Positions 1 to 11,291 are shown, counted from the first letter of the stretch. The stretch: DNA of 43,686 nucleotides from Arhodomonas aquaeolei DSM 8974 (GCF_000374645.1 NZ_KB894821.1:1-43686); one strand, 5' to 3'. A program made the numbers and translations. Notes: a model not told the origin generated them from the letters alone.

Positions 1-864
1 GCCTCGGCCGACGCCACGCAGCACTATGTCCCCGGCGTGGAGGGCAGCCTGGGGGCGTCGGTGCCGCCGCCGGGCTTCTACCTGCGCACCTACGGCGTGT
101 ACTACGACTCCGACAACGTCAAGGTCGACGCCATCAGCGACAACGACGGCGAGATCCCCGGCGGCGACGACAGCGCCACGGTCCGGGCGGTGGTGCCCCG
201 CGCGATCTGGATCACCGACAAGCAGTTCCTCGGCGCGGACTACGGCATGGAGGCCATCGCCCCGATCCTGGACAAGGACGTCGACGCCATGGGCCTGAGT
301 GAGAGCGACAGCGGCCTCGGCGACGTCTTCCTCAGCCCGCTGATCCTCGCCTGGCACGGCGAGCGCTACGACACGGTCCTCGCCGCCGGCTACTGGACCG
401 ACGCGTTCAGCGACTACGACGACGACAACCCCGTGGCCGCGGCGGCCTCAGTGGGCCAGGGCTACTCCAACGTGATGGTCACCCTCGGCGGCACCTGGTA
501 TCTCACCGCCGACCGCACCTGGGCGGTCTCGCTGCTCAACCGCTACGAGACCATGGCCTCGGAGGTCGAGGGCAGCAATATCACCCCGGGCGACAACCTG
601 GTCGCCGAGTGGGGGGTCAGCTACGACGTCAACCCGGCGCTGACCCTGGGGCTGGTGGGCTACGACAGCTGGCAGCTCACCGAGGACGACGCCCCGGCGG
701 GTGTGCCCACGCCCGAGGACGAGGTCCACGCCATCGGCGGGCAGCTCACCTACCGCTCGAAGTCGCTGGGCATGGCCTTCGATGCCGCGCTCTACGACGA
801 GTACGACAGCAAACATCGCCCCGAGGGCACCACCGCCCGGGTCATCGTCACCATACCGTTCTGA
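1..864 (+). CDS. Outer-membrane channel, phenol-degradation MetA/SphA type (5' end missing)
   Basis: The reading frame is open from the first base, so the start codon and most of the signal peptide lie outside the window. The first visible residues, ASADATQHYVPGVEG, look like a signal-peptidase site followed by the mature N-terminus usual in the Phenol_MetA_deg (SphA-like) family. The rest is rich in alternating aromatic/polar beta-strands (LRTYGVYYDSD, VMVTLGGTWYLTA, MAFDAALYDEYDS) and ends in a terminal Phe (VIVTIPF), the usual beta-barrel assembly signal. Family members are thought to be outer-membrane channels for hydrophobic or aromatic compounds. The tautomerase and isomerase genes just downstream fit that idea. 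Family call fairly sure; substrate unknown. Confidence 0.75.
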   Translation, partial: ASADATQHYVPGVEGSLGASVPPPGFYLRTYGVYYDSDNVKVDAISDNDGEIPGGDDSATVRAVVPRAIWITDKQFLGADYGMEAIAPILDKDVDAMGLSESDSGLGDVFLSPLILAWHGERYDTVLAAGYWTDAFSDYDDDNPVAAAASVGQGYSNVMVTLGGTWYLTADRTWAVSLLNRYETMASEVEGSNITPGDNLVAEWGVSYDVNPALTLGLVGYDSWQLTEDDAPAGVPTPEDEVHAIGGQLTYRSKSLGMAFDAALYDEYDSKHRPEGTTARVIVTIPF

Positions 865-869
865 TACCC

Positions 870-900
870 GGCGCGGGTCGTCCCCGGGGTGGCCCGCGCC
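870..900 (+). terminator. GC-rich stem-loop after the porin gene
   Basis: GGCGCGGG (870-877) pairs perfectly with CCCGCGCC (893-900) around a 15-base loop, six bases past the porin stop codon. There is no T-tract, so it may be a weak or Rho-assisted terminator or an mRNA-stabilising hairpin that separates the porin from the operon starting at 926. Confidence 0.4.
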
Positions 901-925
901 AGGCATGCACAGGGAGATTGACGCG

Positions 926-1126
926 ATGCCGATTGCGCACCTGCATATCCTCGAGGGCCGACCGAAGGACAAGCGCGTGGCGCTGATCCGCAACGTCACC
1001 CACGCCATTGCCGAGAGCCTGGACGTGCCCGCCGACCGCGTGCGGGTGCTGGTCCAGGAGGTGGCGCTGGACCACTGGGGCATCGGCGGCGAGACCGTCG
1101 AGGAACGCCGTCGAGGCGGTGGCTGA
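926..1126 (+). CDS. 4-oxalocrotonate tautomerase family protein
   Basis: A 66-residue protein, the usual length for 4-oxalocrotonate tautomerases. After Met comes the catalytic N-terminal proline (MPIAHLHILEGR); Arg12 and Arg40 match Arg11 and Arg39 of the mature enzymes, and the WGIGGE stretch matches the conserved FGIGGE turn. These small homo-oligomers move protons between keto and enol forms of 2-oxo acids, typically in meta-cleavage of aromatics. The ATG at 926 is preceded by AGGGAG and is the only start that exposes Pro1, so the longer in-frame extension is ruled out. It heads a four-gene operon with an isomerase and a GST. The physiological substrate is unknown. Confidence 0.88.
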   Translation: MPIAHLHILEGRPKDKRVALIRNVTHAIAESLDVPADRVRVLVQEVALDHWGIGGETVEERRRGGG

Positions 1127-1140
1127 CCGGGAGGCCGGAA

Positions 1141-1731
1141 ATGGATCCCGTGGACCTGGAAATATTCTTCAACTTCCGCAGCCCGTACTGCTATCTCGCC
1201 TCCAAGCGGCTGTTCCGCCTGCTCGACGACTTCCACGTACGCCTGGTCTGGCGGCCGCTGGGCGGCTGGCACGGCCGTTCACCGCCGGAACGGGCAAAGA
1301 AGAAGCTGCCCATCGCCCGCCAGGACGTGGGGCGCTTTGCCCGGCGCATGGGCATCCCGCTGAACCCGCCGCCGAAGGAGACGGATCCCACCCGGGCCAG
1401 TGCCGGCTCGCTGCTCGCCGAGGAGCAGGGCATGTTGCGCGCCTACACGGTGGAGGCAATGCGCGCGGAGTGGGCCGAGGGGCGCGACATCGGCGAGCCG
1501 GCGGTCCTGCGGGACGTGGCGGACCGGGTCGGCCTGGATCCGGATGCGCTGGCGGCGGCAGCGGATGATCCGGGGCGCCGGGAGCGCCTTGACGCCAATT
1601 GGGCCGTGGCGGACGAGCGTGGCGCCTTCGGCGTGCCGACCTTCGCCGTGGGCGAGGAGATCTTCTGGGGGCAGGACCGCATCGACTTCGTCGCGGAGCA
1701 CCTCCGGGAACTCAGGCTGGCACGGTTATGA
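1141..1731 (+). CDS. DsbA-family 2-hydroxychromene-2-carboxylate isomerase-like protein
   Basis: A 196-residue cytoplasmic DsbA-like thioredoxin-fold protein with no signal peptide. The N-terminus [17 protein letters not shown] fits the HCCA isomerase/GST-kappa family, where the CxxC motif is replaced by a Ser (here Ser14 of RSPYCY) that activates glutathione. The C-terminal cis-Pro segment [21 protein letters not shown] is also typical. Family enzymes isomerise ring-cleavage intermediates in naphthalene-type pathways using GSH. A GST is encoded in the same operon, so glutathione chemistry is plausible. It starts 14 bases after the tautomerase stop and its TGA overlaps the next ATG (ATGA). 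Confidence 0.8.
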   Translation: MDPVDLEIFFNFRSPYCYLASKRLFRLLDDFHVRLVWRPLGGWHGRSPPERAKKKLPIARQDVGRFARRMGIPLNPPPKETDPTRASAGSLLAEEQGMLRAYTVEAMRAEWAEGRDIGEPAVLRDVADRVGLDPDALAAAADDPGRRERLDANWAVADERGAFGVPTFAVGEEIFWGQDRIDFVAEHLRELRLARL

Positions 1732-3116
1732 GCGTCCGCCAGGCCCTGGAGCTGCGTCCGATGCCTGTGTCGGGGGCGCTCGCCATGCTGGTGGCGGTTG
1801 GCCTGGCGGCCCATGGGCGGATGGCGGTTTACCCTGCCTTCATTCTGGCACTGGTGGGCGCGGCGCTGGTCCTGGTGCGCTGGCGCCGGGATCCGGTGCA
1901 GCCCGGGGCCCACGATCAGGACGGCCGGCCGGACGCCCGGCTCGATGAGCTGGACGCCGCCGGACTGGAGCTGACGGTGACCAGCGCGACCCTGGTCTCC
2001 CAGTTCACGGGCGTGATGGCCAGTGCCGACAAGCAGGTGGAGGCGGCCCACCGCATCGTGGCGCTGAAGGAAGAGCTGGGCCGCAGCTCCGAGAGTACCG
2101 CGGCCGCGGCCGGTCAGTCGGCGGCCAGCGTGGGCGAGACCCATACCAACGCCGAGGCCGGACACCGCTATGTGCATGACGCCTCCGGCGCGATCGAGGG
2201 CGTGGCCCGGACGGTGGACGGCGTGGTCGAGGAGTTCCAGGGCGTGGTGGGGTCCTCGGAGGAGATCGGCGGTATCGCCCGCACGATCCAGGGCATCGCC
2301 AAGCAGACCAGCCTGCTGGCGCTCAACGCGGCCATCGAGGCCGCCCGCGCCGGGGAGCAGGGGCGCGGTTTCGCCGTGGTCGCGGAGTCGGTCCGCGAGC
2401 TCTCGGAACGTACCCGCCTGGCCACGGCGGACATAGAGACCATCCTCGAGCGGATCACCGGCAGCACCGAGTCCGTGGCCGGCGCACTGGCCGGTGCGGG
2501 CGAACAGGTCCGCGAGAGCGTCGACCTTGCCACCCGGGCGGCGACGTCGCTGGAGGAGATCACGCGGCACGCCCGCGAAGCCAACGCCATGACGGAAACC
2601 CTGCAGGCGGAATGCCGTACCCAGCTGGGCACGTTCTCGCGGATGGCCGACGAGCTGGAATCCCTGGATTCCGCAGTGCAGTCCACCGACGACGCGGCAC
2701 TGCGCTGCAACGAGCAGCTGCGCACGGTCGTGGAGAAGGTGGCGACTGCAAAGGAAGTCACGGCGTCCATGAACCCGGACAAGGACCCCCGGACGGCCCT
2801 GCTGGAGGCCGTGGAGGAAATGCGGGTCTGCAACATCCTGATCATGAACTCGCGCACGGTGGCCGAGGCCGAGGGACCCATCGGCCGGGTCGCCGATGTG
2901 GACCGGCGGATCGACCGGAACTGGCACCGGTACCGGGAACGCTTCCCGGACGCGCCCGGGGAGCGCTTCAGCGACGCCCTGGAGGCCTACCGCGCCGCCC
3001 GTGACGCCATGCTTGCGCCGGCGCGGGAGGGGGATTTCGACGCGGTCCGGGCAGTGCTCGCCGAACGGGTCCGCCCGGCCTACGGCAACCTCAAGAACGT
3101 GATGGGGGAACTATGA
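1728..3116 (+). CDS. Methyl-accepting chemotaxis-like protein with C-terminal helical domain
   Basis: A 462-residue protein. Two hydrophobic helices (about 12-28 and 33-50) are joined by a very short loop, so there is no periplasmic sensor domain and no obvious HAMP. A long coiled coil follows, with the conserved receptor hairpin tip at about 190-222 ([20 protein letters not shown], then [12 protein letters not shown]). This tip binds CheW/CheA in known receptors. After the signalling coil, residues about 355-460 form another all-helical segment resembling the four-helix-bundle sensor that normally lies N-terminal and periplasmic. The ATG overlaps the preceding stop and its own stop overlaps the GST start. 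Signal and partner kinase are unknown. Confidence 0.78.
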   Translation: MSVRQALELRPMPVSGALAMLVAVGLAAHGRMAVYPAFILALVGAALVLVRWRRDPVQPGAHDQDGRPDARLDELDAAGLELTVTSATLVSQFTGVMASADKQVEAAHRIVALKEELGRSSESTAAAAGQSAASVGETHTNAEAGHRYVHDASGAIEGVARTVDGVVEEFQGVVGSSEEIGGIARTIQGIAKQTSLLALNAAIEAARAGEQGRGFAVVAESVRELSERTRLATADIETILERITGSTESVAGALAGAGEQVRESVDLATRAATSLEEITRHAREANAMTETLQAECRTQLGTFSRMADELESLDSAVQSTDDAALRCNEQLRTVVEKVATAKEVTASMNPDKDPRTALLEAVEEMRVCNILIMNSRTVAEAEGPIGRVADVDRRIDRNWHRYRERFPDAPGERFSDALEAYRAARDAMLAPAREGDFDAVRAVLAERVRPAYGNLKNVMGEL

Positions 3117-3778
3117 GTCGGCAAACCGGCGATGACCGCCCCGGGATCGAGCTGTTCGACAAGCCCGAGTGTCCGTTCTGCTTCAAGGTGCGTATCGCGC
3201 TCGCGGAGCAGGATCGGCCATACCGCCACCGGCCCCATGACGACCCGGCGGTGGAGGCGGAGCGCGAACGGCTCTCGCCCACCGGTACGGTGCCGATCCT
3301 GGTGGAGGGCGGTGGCCGGGTGCTCACCGAGTCCGCCGTTATCATGGAATATCTCGCCGAGACCGGTCCCGGCCTGATGCCGGACGACGCCTGGGAGCGG
3401 GCGCGGGCCCGCAGCATCGCCCACTTCTCGGACAACCGTGTCGGCCGGGCGGTGCGCGAGGTCATCTTCGAGAAGCGCGACCGGCCGGCGCATGAATGGG
3501 ACCGGGCGCGCATCGACGCCGGGGTCGCCGCCTGGCGCGGGCAGTGCCTGCCGTATCTCGCCGACGCCCTCGGCGACCGGGCGTTCTTTGCCGGCGTCTA
3601 CTCCATCGCCGATGCCGCGCTCACCGCGCGTTTCGCCCTGGCGCATGCCTATGGCATGGACGTTCCGGTCGCCTTCCCGAACCTGCGGGCATGGTTCGCG
3701 CGAATGACGGACCGGGCCAGCTTCGCCCCCGCGGCGCCGCCGAAGGTGCGTGAGTGCCTGTCGGCCGCGGCCGGTTGA
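3113..3778 (+). CDS. Glutathione S-transferase family protein
   Basis: A 221-residue protein with a thioredoxin-fold GST N-domain. The CPFC motif at 20-23 ([18 protein letters not shown]) is usual in beta/omega-like GSTs, and [11 protein letters not shown] with [13 protein letters not shown] is the cis-Pro plus glutathione-binding Glu-Ser pair. A helical C-domain follows from about residue 90 ([30 protein letters not shown]). Such proteins conjugate GSH or act as thiol transferases or dehalogenases. It is the last gene of the 926-3778 operon and overlaps the chemotaxis-like gene by 4 bases. The LysR gene converges on it after only 18 bases. Confidence 0.85.
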   Translation: MSRQTGDDRPGIELFDKPECPFCFKVRIALAEQDRPYRHRPHDDPAVEAERERLSPTGTVPILVEGGGRVLTESAVIMEYLAETGPGLMPDDAWERARARSIAHFSDNRVGRAVREVIFEKRDRPAHEWDRARIDAGVAAWRGQCLPYLADALGDRAFFAGVYSIADAALTARFALAHAYGMDVPVAFPNLRAWFARMTDRASFAPAAPPKVRECLSAAAG

Positions 3779-3796
3779 AGTCGATGCCGTTTCCCC

Positions 3797-4684
3797 CTAC
3801 GTCGCCGGGTCCGGCTCGCGGCTGCCGTCGCGCAGGCGCGAGACGACCAGGTCCGTGAGCCGCTGGGTTGCCACGCTGGGCCGTCCGGGACTGCGGTGCA
3901 GGGCGATCTCCACGCCGGGGAGCACCGGCAGCCCGGTCTCCGCCGGGTCCAGCACGGTCAGCCCCGGACCCAGCATGCTCGGCGTGGCCACGCCCACGGC
4001 GAGGCCCACGCTGACCGGTGACTGCAGCGCCGCAAACGCCTGGCTCACGTAGGCCGCCCGCCAGGGCCGGCCAGCGTCGTCCAGACGGCTGGTGGCGGCG
4101 GCGCGGAACTCGCAGGTGCCTTCCGGGTAGAGCGCCAGCGGCAGCGGGTCCTGGATGTGGGCGGCACTGCCGGGGGCGCCCACCCAGACCAGCGGCTCCC
4201 GCCGCAGCAACGTGCCGCCGGGGGAGTGCTGTTGGCGCGTGACCACGGCCACGTCGATCTCGCCGGCGCGCACCCGGGCGACCAGCGCCTCGCTCAGCTC
4301 CGAGCGGACCTCCACCTCCACGCGCGGGTACTGTTCGGCGAAGGAGGCGAGGGTGGCCGGCAGGTAGAGTGCGTAATCCGCCGGTATGCCCAGGCGCACC
4401 GTGCCCGCGACCGCCCCGCCCTCGATCCGCCGCCAGACCTCGCCGTTGAGCCGCAGCATCTCCCGGGCGTAGCCGAGCACCTCCTGGCCCTGGCGGGTGG
4501 GCTGCACGGTGCGGGAGCTGCGCTGCAGCAGGGTGATCCCGAGCTCCGACTCGAGTCGCCGCAGCTGCATGCTCACCGCCGACTGGGTATAGCTCAGCCG
4601 CCGGGCGGCCGTGGTGAAGCTGCCCGCATCCGCCACGGTGACGAGTGTCTGCAGGGCGCGCAGATCGAGGGTCCGCTGTCTCAT
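3797..4684 (-). CDS. LysR family transcriptional regulator
   Basis: A 295-residue protein, standard LysR length. The N-terminal winged HTH covers about residues 6-65 (LQTLVTVADAGSFTTAARRL, YTQSAVSMQLRRLE). The effector-binding domain starts near residue 93 (GTVRLGIPADYAL) and includes the typical VRAGEIDVAVVTR segment. It is transcribed away from the EamA transporter gene and, as usual for divergent LysR pairs, probably controls that gene. The effector cannot be read from the sequence. No strong ribosome-binding site is visible before the chosen ATG. Confidence 0.88.
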   Translation of the reverse strand: MRQRTLDLRALQTLVTVADAGSFTTAARRLSYTQSAVSMQLRRLESELGITLLQRSSRTVQPTRQGQEVLGYAREMLRLNGEVWRRIEGGAVAGTVRLGIPADYALYLPATLASFAEQYPRVEVEVRSELSEALVARVRAGEIDVAVVTRQQHSPGGTLLRREPLVWVGAPGSAAHIQDPLPLALYPEGTCEFRAAATSRLDDAGRPWRAAYVSQAFAALQSPVSVGLAVGVATPSMLGPGLTVLDPAETGLPVLPGVEIALHRSPGRPSVATQRLTDLVVSRLRDGSREPDPAT

Positions 4685-4800
4685 CCGAACATCACAGATA
4701 TTGATGGATAGGTAATTATAATTCGTTAGCCAGATAGATGAATTCTGCCCGAAAATCCCCGCCGACGTACACGGTGCAGGCCTGGAAACGGAGAGGTGTC
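4685..4800. promoter_or_regulatory. Divergent LysR/EamA control region
   Basis: This AT-rich segment in an otherwise GC-rich region contains a perfect TATAAT on the plus strand (4717-4722) suitable as a -10 for the EamA gene. There is no good -35 at 17 bp, which is common for LysR-activated promoters. An ATG at 4738 is in frame with the transporter, but the ATG at 4801 has GGAGAGG before it and is preferred. Confidence 0.4.
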
Positions 4801-5706
4801 ATGGTCGGGCAGAACAGTAATCGAATTTTACAGCACCGTTATGGTCTGATCGTCACCTCCGCTCTGGTGGTGGTGCTCTGGGGACTGCTGCCGGTGCTGC
4901 GGGCGATGGCGGCGTCCGTTCCGGCGCTGCAGCTCACCGGCATGGCGATGGCCTGCGCGGCGCTCACGGGCCGTGTGCTGCCCGGCGTCGGCGGCTCGTT
5001 CCGGGGTGCCGCGCGTGAGCACCCGTGGTATGCGTGGGTCGCCGTGGTGGGCGGGTTCATCGGCGCGCTCGCCTTCTACTTCGTGGCCCTCGCCCATGCG
5101 CCGCCCCACGAGGTGGTGGTGGTGACCTACACGTGGCCGCTGGTCTTCGGTGTGGTCGCGGCGCTCTGTGCCGGGCGGCGGCCGTCGGTGGTCACGGCCC
5201 TTGCCCTGTGTCTCGCCCTGGCCGGGGTCGCGGTGCTGCGCGAGGGGGCCGGCGGCGGTGGGAATACCGTGTGGTTCGGCTACGGCGCGGGGCTGCTCTC
5301 CGGGCTGTGCTGGGTGGGCTACTCGCTGTTCCTGCAACGCTATTCGCGGCCAGTGACGCCGGCGTATCCGGCCTTTTTCGCCGCGGCCGCGGTGGTCGCG
5401 CTCGCCCTGCAGGCCGTCGCCGGCGGGCTGGTCTGGCCGTTACCGCCGGAGGCCCTTCTGGCCGGGGCGTTGCTGGGTATCGGCCCCTATGGCCTGGCGT
5501 TCGTCGGCTGGGGGCACGTGGTACGCCATGGCAGCCCGCGGCTGGTGCCGATGGTGCCGTACCTCGTGCCGGTGGTTGCGGCGGCGGTGATGATGCTGGC
5601 GGGCTCACTGGAGCCCACGCCGCGCCTGGCCGCGGGTACGGCGCTGGTGACGGCCGCCTGCGCGATGGCGGTGTTCGCCGTGCGCCGCCGCCCCGGGGAC
5701 GCCTGA
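4801..5706 (+). CDS. EamA/DMT family inner-membrane transporter
   Basis: A 301-residue protein with about ten hydrophobic helices in two repeats (first LIVTSALVVVLWGLLPVL, second starting near YGAGLLSGLCWVGYSLFLQR). This is the layout of EamA-domain drug/metabolite transporters, which mostly export amino acids or other metabolites. The first repeat contains the FYFVALAHAPPHEVVVVTY segment typical of the family. The start at 4801 is chosen for its upstream GGAG and because the extra 21 residues from 4738 are polar and unlike the family N-terminus. The substrate is unknown; control by the divergent LysR protein is inferred from position. Confidence 0.85.
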   Translation: MVGQNSNRILQHRYGLIVTSALVVVLWGLLPVLRAMAASVPALQLTGMAMACAALTGRVLPGVGGSFRGAAREHPWYAWVAVVGGFIGALAFYFVALAHAPPHEVVVVTYTWPLVFGVVAALCAGRRPSVVTALALCLALAGVAVLREGAGGGGNTVWFGYGAGLLSGLCWVGYSLFLQRYSRPVTPAYPAFFAAAAVVALALQAVAGGLVWPLPPEALLAGALLGIGPYGLAFVGWGHVVRHGSPRLVPMVPYLVPVVAAAVMMLAGSLEPTPRLAAGTALVTAACAMAVFAVRRRPGDA

Positions 5707-5725
5707 GCCCCGGGGCGGATTCCGG

Positions 5726-8023
5726 TCAGCCGGTGCGGCTGTCCGGGTAGGCGGCGCGCAGCTCGTTGGCCGCGTGGACCATGTTGCGCAGGGCGGGGAT
5801 GACCTCCTCCCAGCTCCGGGTCTTGAGTCCGCAGTCCGGGTTCACCCACAGCCGCTCCACCGGGATCAGCTCCGCGGCCCGCTGGAGGAGGCGCTTCATC
5901 TCCGCCACCTCCGGCGTCCGCGGCGAGTGGATGTCGTAGACACCCGGGCCGATCTCGTTGGGGTACTCGAAGGAGACGAAGGCATCGAGCAGCGTCATCG
6001 CGGAGCGGGACGTCTCGATGGTGATGACGTCGGCATCCAGCGCCGCGATGGCCTCGATGATGTCGTTGAACTCCGAATAGCACATGTGGGTGTGGATCTG
6101 GGTCTCGTCGCGCACCCCGCTGGTGGCCAGGCGGAAGGCCCGGGTCGCCCAGTCCAGGTAGTCCGCCCAGTCGGCGCGGCGCAGCGGCAGGCCCTCGCGG
6201 AAGGCGGGCTCGTCCACCTGGATGGCGGCGATGCCGGCGGACTCCAGGTCCACGACCTCGTCGCGCAGGGCCAGCGCGATCTGCTCGCAGGTGCGCGAGC
6301 GGGGCTGGTCGTCGCGCACGAACGACCACTGCAGGATGGTCACCGGGCCGGTGAGCATGCCCTTCATGGGCCGCTCGGTGAGCGACTGGGCGTAGCGCGA
6401 CCACTCCACGGTCATGGGGCCGGGGCGGCTGACGTCGCCGAAGATCACCGGCGGCTTCACGCCGCGGGAGCCGAAGCTCTGCACCCAGCCGTGCCGGGTG
6501 AAGCAGAAGCCCTCCAGCAGCTCGCCGAAGTACTCGACCATGTCGTTCCGCTCGGCCTCGCCGTGGACGAGCATGTCCAGGCCCACGTCCTCCTGCTGGT
6601 GCACGGCGTAGGCGATTTCCTCGCGCATGCGCTCGGCGTAGGCGGCGTCGTCCAGCCGGCCGGCGCGGTTGTCCCGGCGGGCCTTGCGGATGCCCCCGGT
6701 CTGGGGGAACGAGCCGATGGTCGTGGTCGGCAGCAGGGGCAGTGCCAGACGGGCGTGTTGGGCCGGGGCGCGCTCGGCGTAGGCGTGGGCACGCCGGCTC
6801 ATGGCCGCGTCGATCGCCGCGGCGCGCTCGCGCACGTCGCCGCGGTGGATGCGCGTCGAGCGCTCCCGGGCCTCGCGTGCCTGTCCGCTGGCCGCCAGGG
6901 CCGCGCGCACGTGCTCGCGGCCCTGGCTGAGGGCCGCGCCGAGGGTGGTGACCTCCCCGACCTTCTGTACCGCGAAGGCAAGCCAGCCGCGGAGCTCGTC
7001 GTCGAGCCGTTCCTCCGCGGTGACGTCCACCGGCACGTGGAGCAGCGAGCAGCTCGGGGCGAGCCACAGGCGCTCGCCGAGGCGGCGGTAGGCGGTTTCC
7101 AGGTCGTCGAGCTCGGCGTTGAGGTCCGTGCGCCAGACGTTGCGCCCGTCGATCACGCCCAGGGACAGGATCTGGTCGCCAGGCAGGGCGGCGATGAGCG
7201 CGCCCGGGTCGTCGTTGCCGCGCACCAGATCGACGTGCAGGCCTTCCTTGGACAGCGCAACGGCGGTGTCGAGGTTGTCCCCGAGGGCGCCGAAGTAGCT
7301 GGTCACCAGCCGGCGCACGCCGGTGTCCGCGAGGCCGCGGTGAGCCCGGGTCAGCGCTTCGCGCCATTCCGCGTCGAGATCCGTGACCAGCACGGGCTCG
7401 TCGATCTGCACCCATTCGACACCGGCCTCCGCCAGCCGGGAGAGCAGCTCACGGTAGACCACCACCAGCGGCTCCAGCAGCGCCAGTCTGCCGTTTTCCG
7501 GGTCCTCGTTGCGGGACAGGGCGAGGTAGGTGACCGGGCCGATGAGTACCGGCTTCGGCGTGTAGCCCGCGGCCTGGGCCTCGGTGACCTGCGCGATCAG
7601 CGGGCCCGCGTCCAGCTCGAAGCACTGGCCGGCGGCAAGCTCCGGGACGATGTAGTGGTAGTTGGTGTCGAACCACTTGGTCATCTCGCAGGCGTGGGTA
7701 TCCGTGCCGGTGGGGGCGCGGCCGCGAGCCATGCGGAAGTAGGTGTCGATGTCGCGGTCGTTGTCGCCGGTACGGAATCGCTCGGGGATGACGCCGAACA
7801 TCAGGGAGTGGTCGAGCACGCCGTCGTACCAGGAGAAGTCGCCGACCGGAACCATGTCCAGGCCGGCCTCCGCCTGCTGCCGCCAGTGGCGGTGACGGAG
7901 CTCCCTGCCCGTCTCCGCGAGGGCGTCACGGCCGGTGTCGCCGCGCCAGTAGCTCTCCAGCGCGCGCTTGAGCTCGCGGTGCAGGCCGAAGCGGGGAAAG
8001 CCGAGGGTGTGTGTCGTGACCAT
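5726..8023 (-). CDS. metE: Cobalamin-independent methionine synthase
   Basis: A 765-residue protein (the E. coli enzyme is 753). It transfers a methyl group from 5-methyltetrahydropteroyl-glutamate to homocysteine, the last step of methionine synthesis, in the cytosol without B12. The N-domain begins [18 protein letters not shown]. The C-domain carries all four zinc ligands: His646 and Cys648 in HTHMCYSEF, Glu670, and Cys731 in NPDCGLKTR. Their spacing equals His641/Cys643/Glu665/Cys726 of E. coli. The start at 8023 is set by AGGAGG 5 bases upstream; a 22-residue upstream extension lacks family similarity. A MetR box lies 90 bases upstream, and the gene diverges from the B12-riboswitch nrd operon. 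Confidence 0.97.
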   Translation of the reverse strand: MVTTHTLGFPRFGLHRELKRALESYWRGDTGRDALAETGRELRHRHWRQQAEAGLDMVPVGDFSWYDGVLDHSLMFGVIPERFRTGDNDRDIDTYFRMARGRAPTGTDTHACEMTKWFDTNYHYIVPELAAGQCFELDAGPLIAQVTEAQAAGYTPKPVLIGPVTYLALSRNEDPENGRLALLEPLVVVYRELLSRLAEAGVEWVQIDEPVLVTDLDAEWREALTRAHRGLADTGVRRLVTSYFGALGDNLDTAVALSKEGLHVDLVRGNDDPGALIAALPGDQILSLGVIDGRNVWRTDLNAELDDLETAYRRLGERLWLAPSCSLLHVPVDVTAEERLDDELRGWLAFAVQKVGEVTTLGAALSQGREHVRAALAASGQAREARERSTRIHRGDVRERAAAIDAAMSRRAHAYAERAPAQHARLALPLLPTTTIGSFPQTGGIRKARRDNRAGRLDDAAYAERMREEIAYAVHQQEDVGLDMLVHGEAERNDMVEYFGELLEGFCFTRHGWVQSFGSRGVKPPVIFGDVSRPGPMTVEWSRYAQSLTERPMKGMLTGPVTILQWSFVRDDQPRSRTCEQIALALRDEVVDLESAGIAAIQVDEPAFREGLPLRRADWADYLDWATRAFRLATSGVRDETQIHTHMCYSEFNDIIEAIAALDADVITIETSRSAMTLLDAFVSFEYPNEIGPGVYDIHSPRTPEVAEMKRLLQRAAELIPVERLWVNPDCGLKTRSWEEVIPALRNMVHAANELRAAYPDSRTG

Positions 8024-8081
8024 CGATCCTCCTGTGTGGTCGTCGTCCATCGGTCCGGGGAGCATGCGCGCCGTATAAACG

Positions 8082-8125
8082 TGAATCAAACTAATTATAT
8101 TAAAGAAAGACGTGAATATATTTCA
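8082..8125 (-). promoter_or_regulatory. MetR boxes and metE promoter
   Basis: TGAATATATTTCA at 8113-8125 is an exact match to the MetR palindrome TGAA-N5-TTCA. TGAATCAAACTAA at 8082-8094 is a weaker half-site. Between them, on the minus strand, lies a perfect TATAAT (8094-8099); the box covers its poor -35 region. Activator-dependent transcription of metE from about 8087, giving a leader of about 64 nt, follows by analogy with enteric metE, which has tandem MetR sites. Confidence 0.7.
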
Positions 8126-8228
8126 TGTACCCGGGTCACGCCGACCTCGGCAAGGGTCCGCGCTCGCGTTGTCAACCGGGTTGCAAGAACGCGGGAGGGG
8201 CTATATCGTGAGGAGTAGTCCTGATAAG

Positions 8229-8244
8229 ACACCATATGTTGTGG
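8229..8244 (+). promoter_or_regulatory. Candidate NrdR box before nrdAB
   Basis: ACACCATATGTTGTGG matches the 16-base NrdR palindrome (ACAC-W-ATATAT-W-GTGT type) at 13 of 16 positions by hand alignment. A weaker copy with a CTATAT core sits exactly 31 bases upstream (8198-8213), the spacing usual for paired NrdR boxes. NrdR is the ATP/dATP-sensing repressor of ribonucleotide reductase genes. The first base pairs also belong to an RNA inverted repeat, so the call is tentative. Confidence 0.42.
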
Positions 8245-8326
8245 TGTCGAGAGGGGAACACCGGTGAGAATCCGGGGCTGACGCGCAACGGTAACGCGGT
8301 CCTCCGCGAAGCCCGAACACCTCTCA
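8242..8326 (+). promoter_or_regulatory. Cobalamin (B12) riboswitch upstream of nrdAB
   Basis: The plus strand carries the B12-aptamer landmarks in order: GGUGUC (8243-8248), GGGAAC-ACCGGUGAGAAUCCGG (8254-8275), the B12 box GACGCGCAACGGUAA (8280-8294), and AAGCCCGAACACCU (8309-8322). GGUGU at 8243 can pair with ACACC at 8317 to close the core. The order and sequences match the E. coli btuB aptamer. The peripheral arm between the B12 box and the 3' landmark is very short, so this is a compact version. It faces nrdA, not the divergent metE. Binding of B12 is expected to lower nrdAB expression. Confidence 0.93.
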
Positions 8327-8396
8327 GGACAGGGCCATCCGGCCCCACCGCTGGCTGCCTTCGCGACCGAGGTACCCGGTGCAGAGCGACACCCCG

Positions 8397-8418
8397 CGCC
8401 CGCCGCCGTTGGCGGGCG
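8397..8418 (+). promoter_or_regulatory. Perfect GC hairpin in the nrdA leader
   Basis: CGCCCGCC (8397-8404) pairs with GGCGGGCG (8411-8418) around a six-base loop, between the riboswitch and the start codon. A short TTT follows at 8428, but there is no real T-tract. It may be part of the expression platform (Rho-type or weak intrinsic termination). The AUG at 8487 and its GGAGG lie 60-70 bases downstream, so it does not itself mask the ribosome site. Confidence 0.45.
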
Positions 8419-8486
8419 GACAGCTGCTTTGCACACCTTCGCCGCGTAGGGGCCTCCCGGGAATCGACACGATCTGGAGGTCACCG

Positions 8487-11291
<2,805 letters not shown>

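Noticed and set aside
8024-8089. Upstream start for metE giving 22 extra residues
   Set aside because: AGGAGG sits directly before the 8023 ATG and the extra residues do not resemble MetE; they are mostly leader.
5774-8218. Long plus-strand open frame of about 814 codons opposite metE
   Set aside because: It is the antisense shadow of a certain gene in GC-rich DNA, with His/Gly/Ala/Arg-rich low-complexity translation and no family motif.
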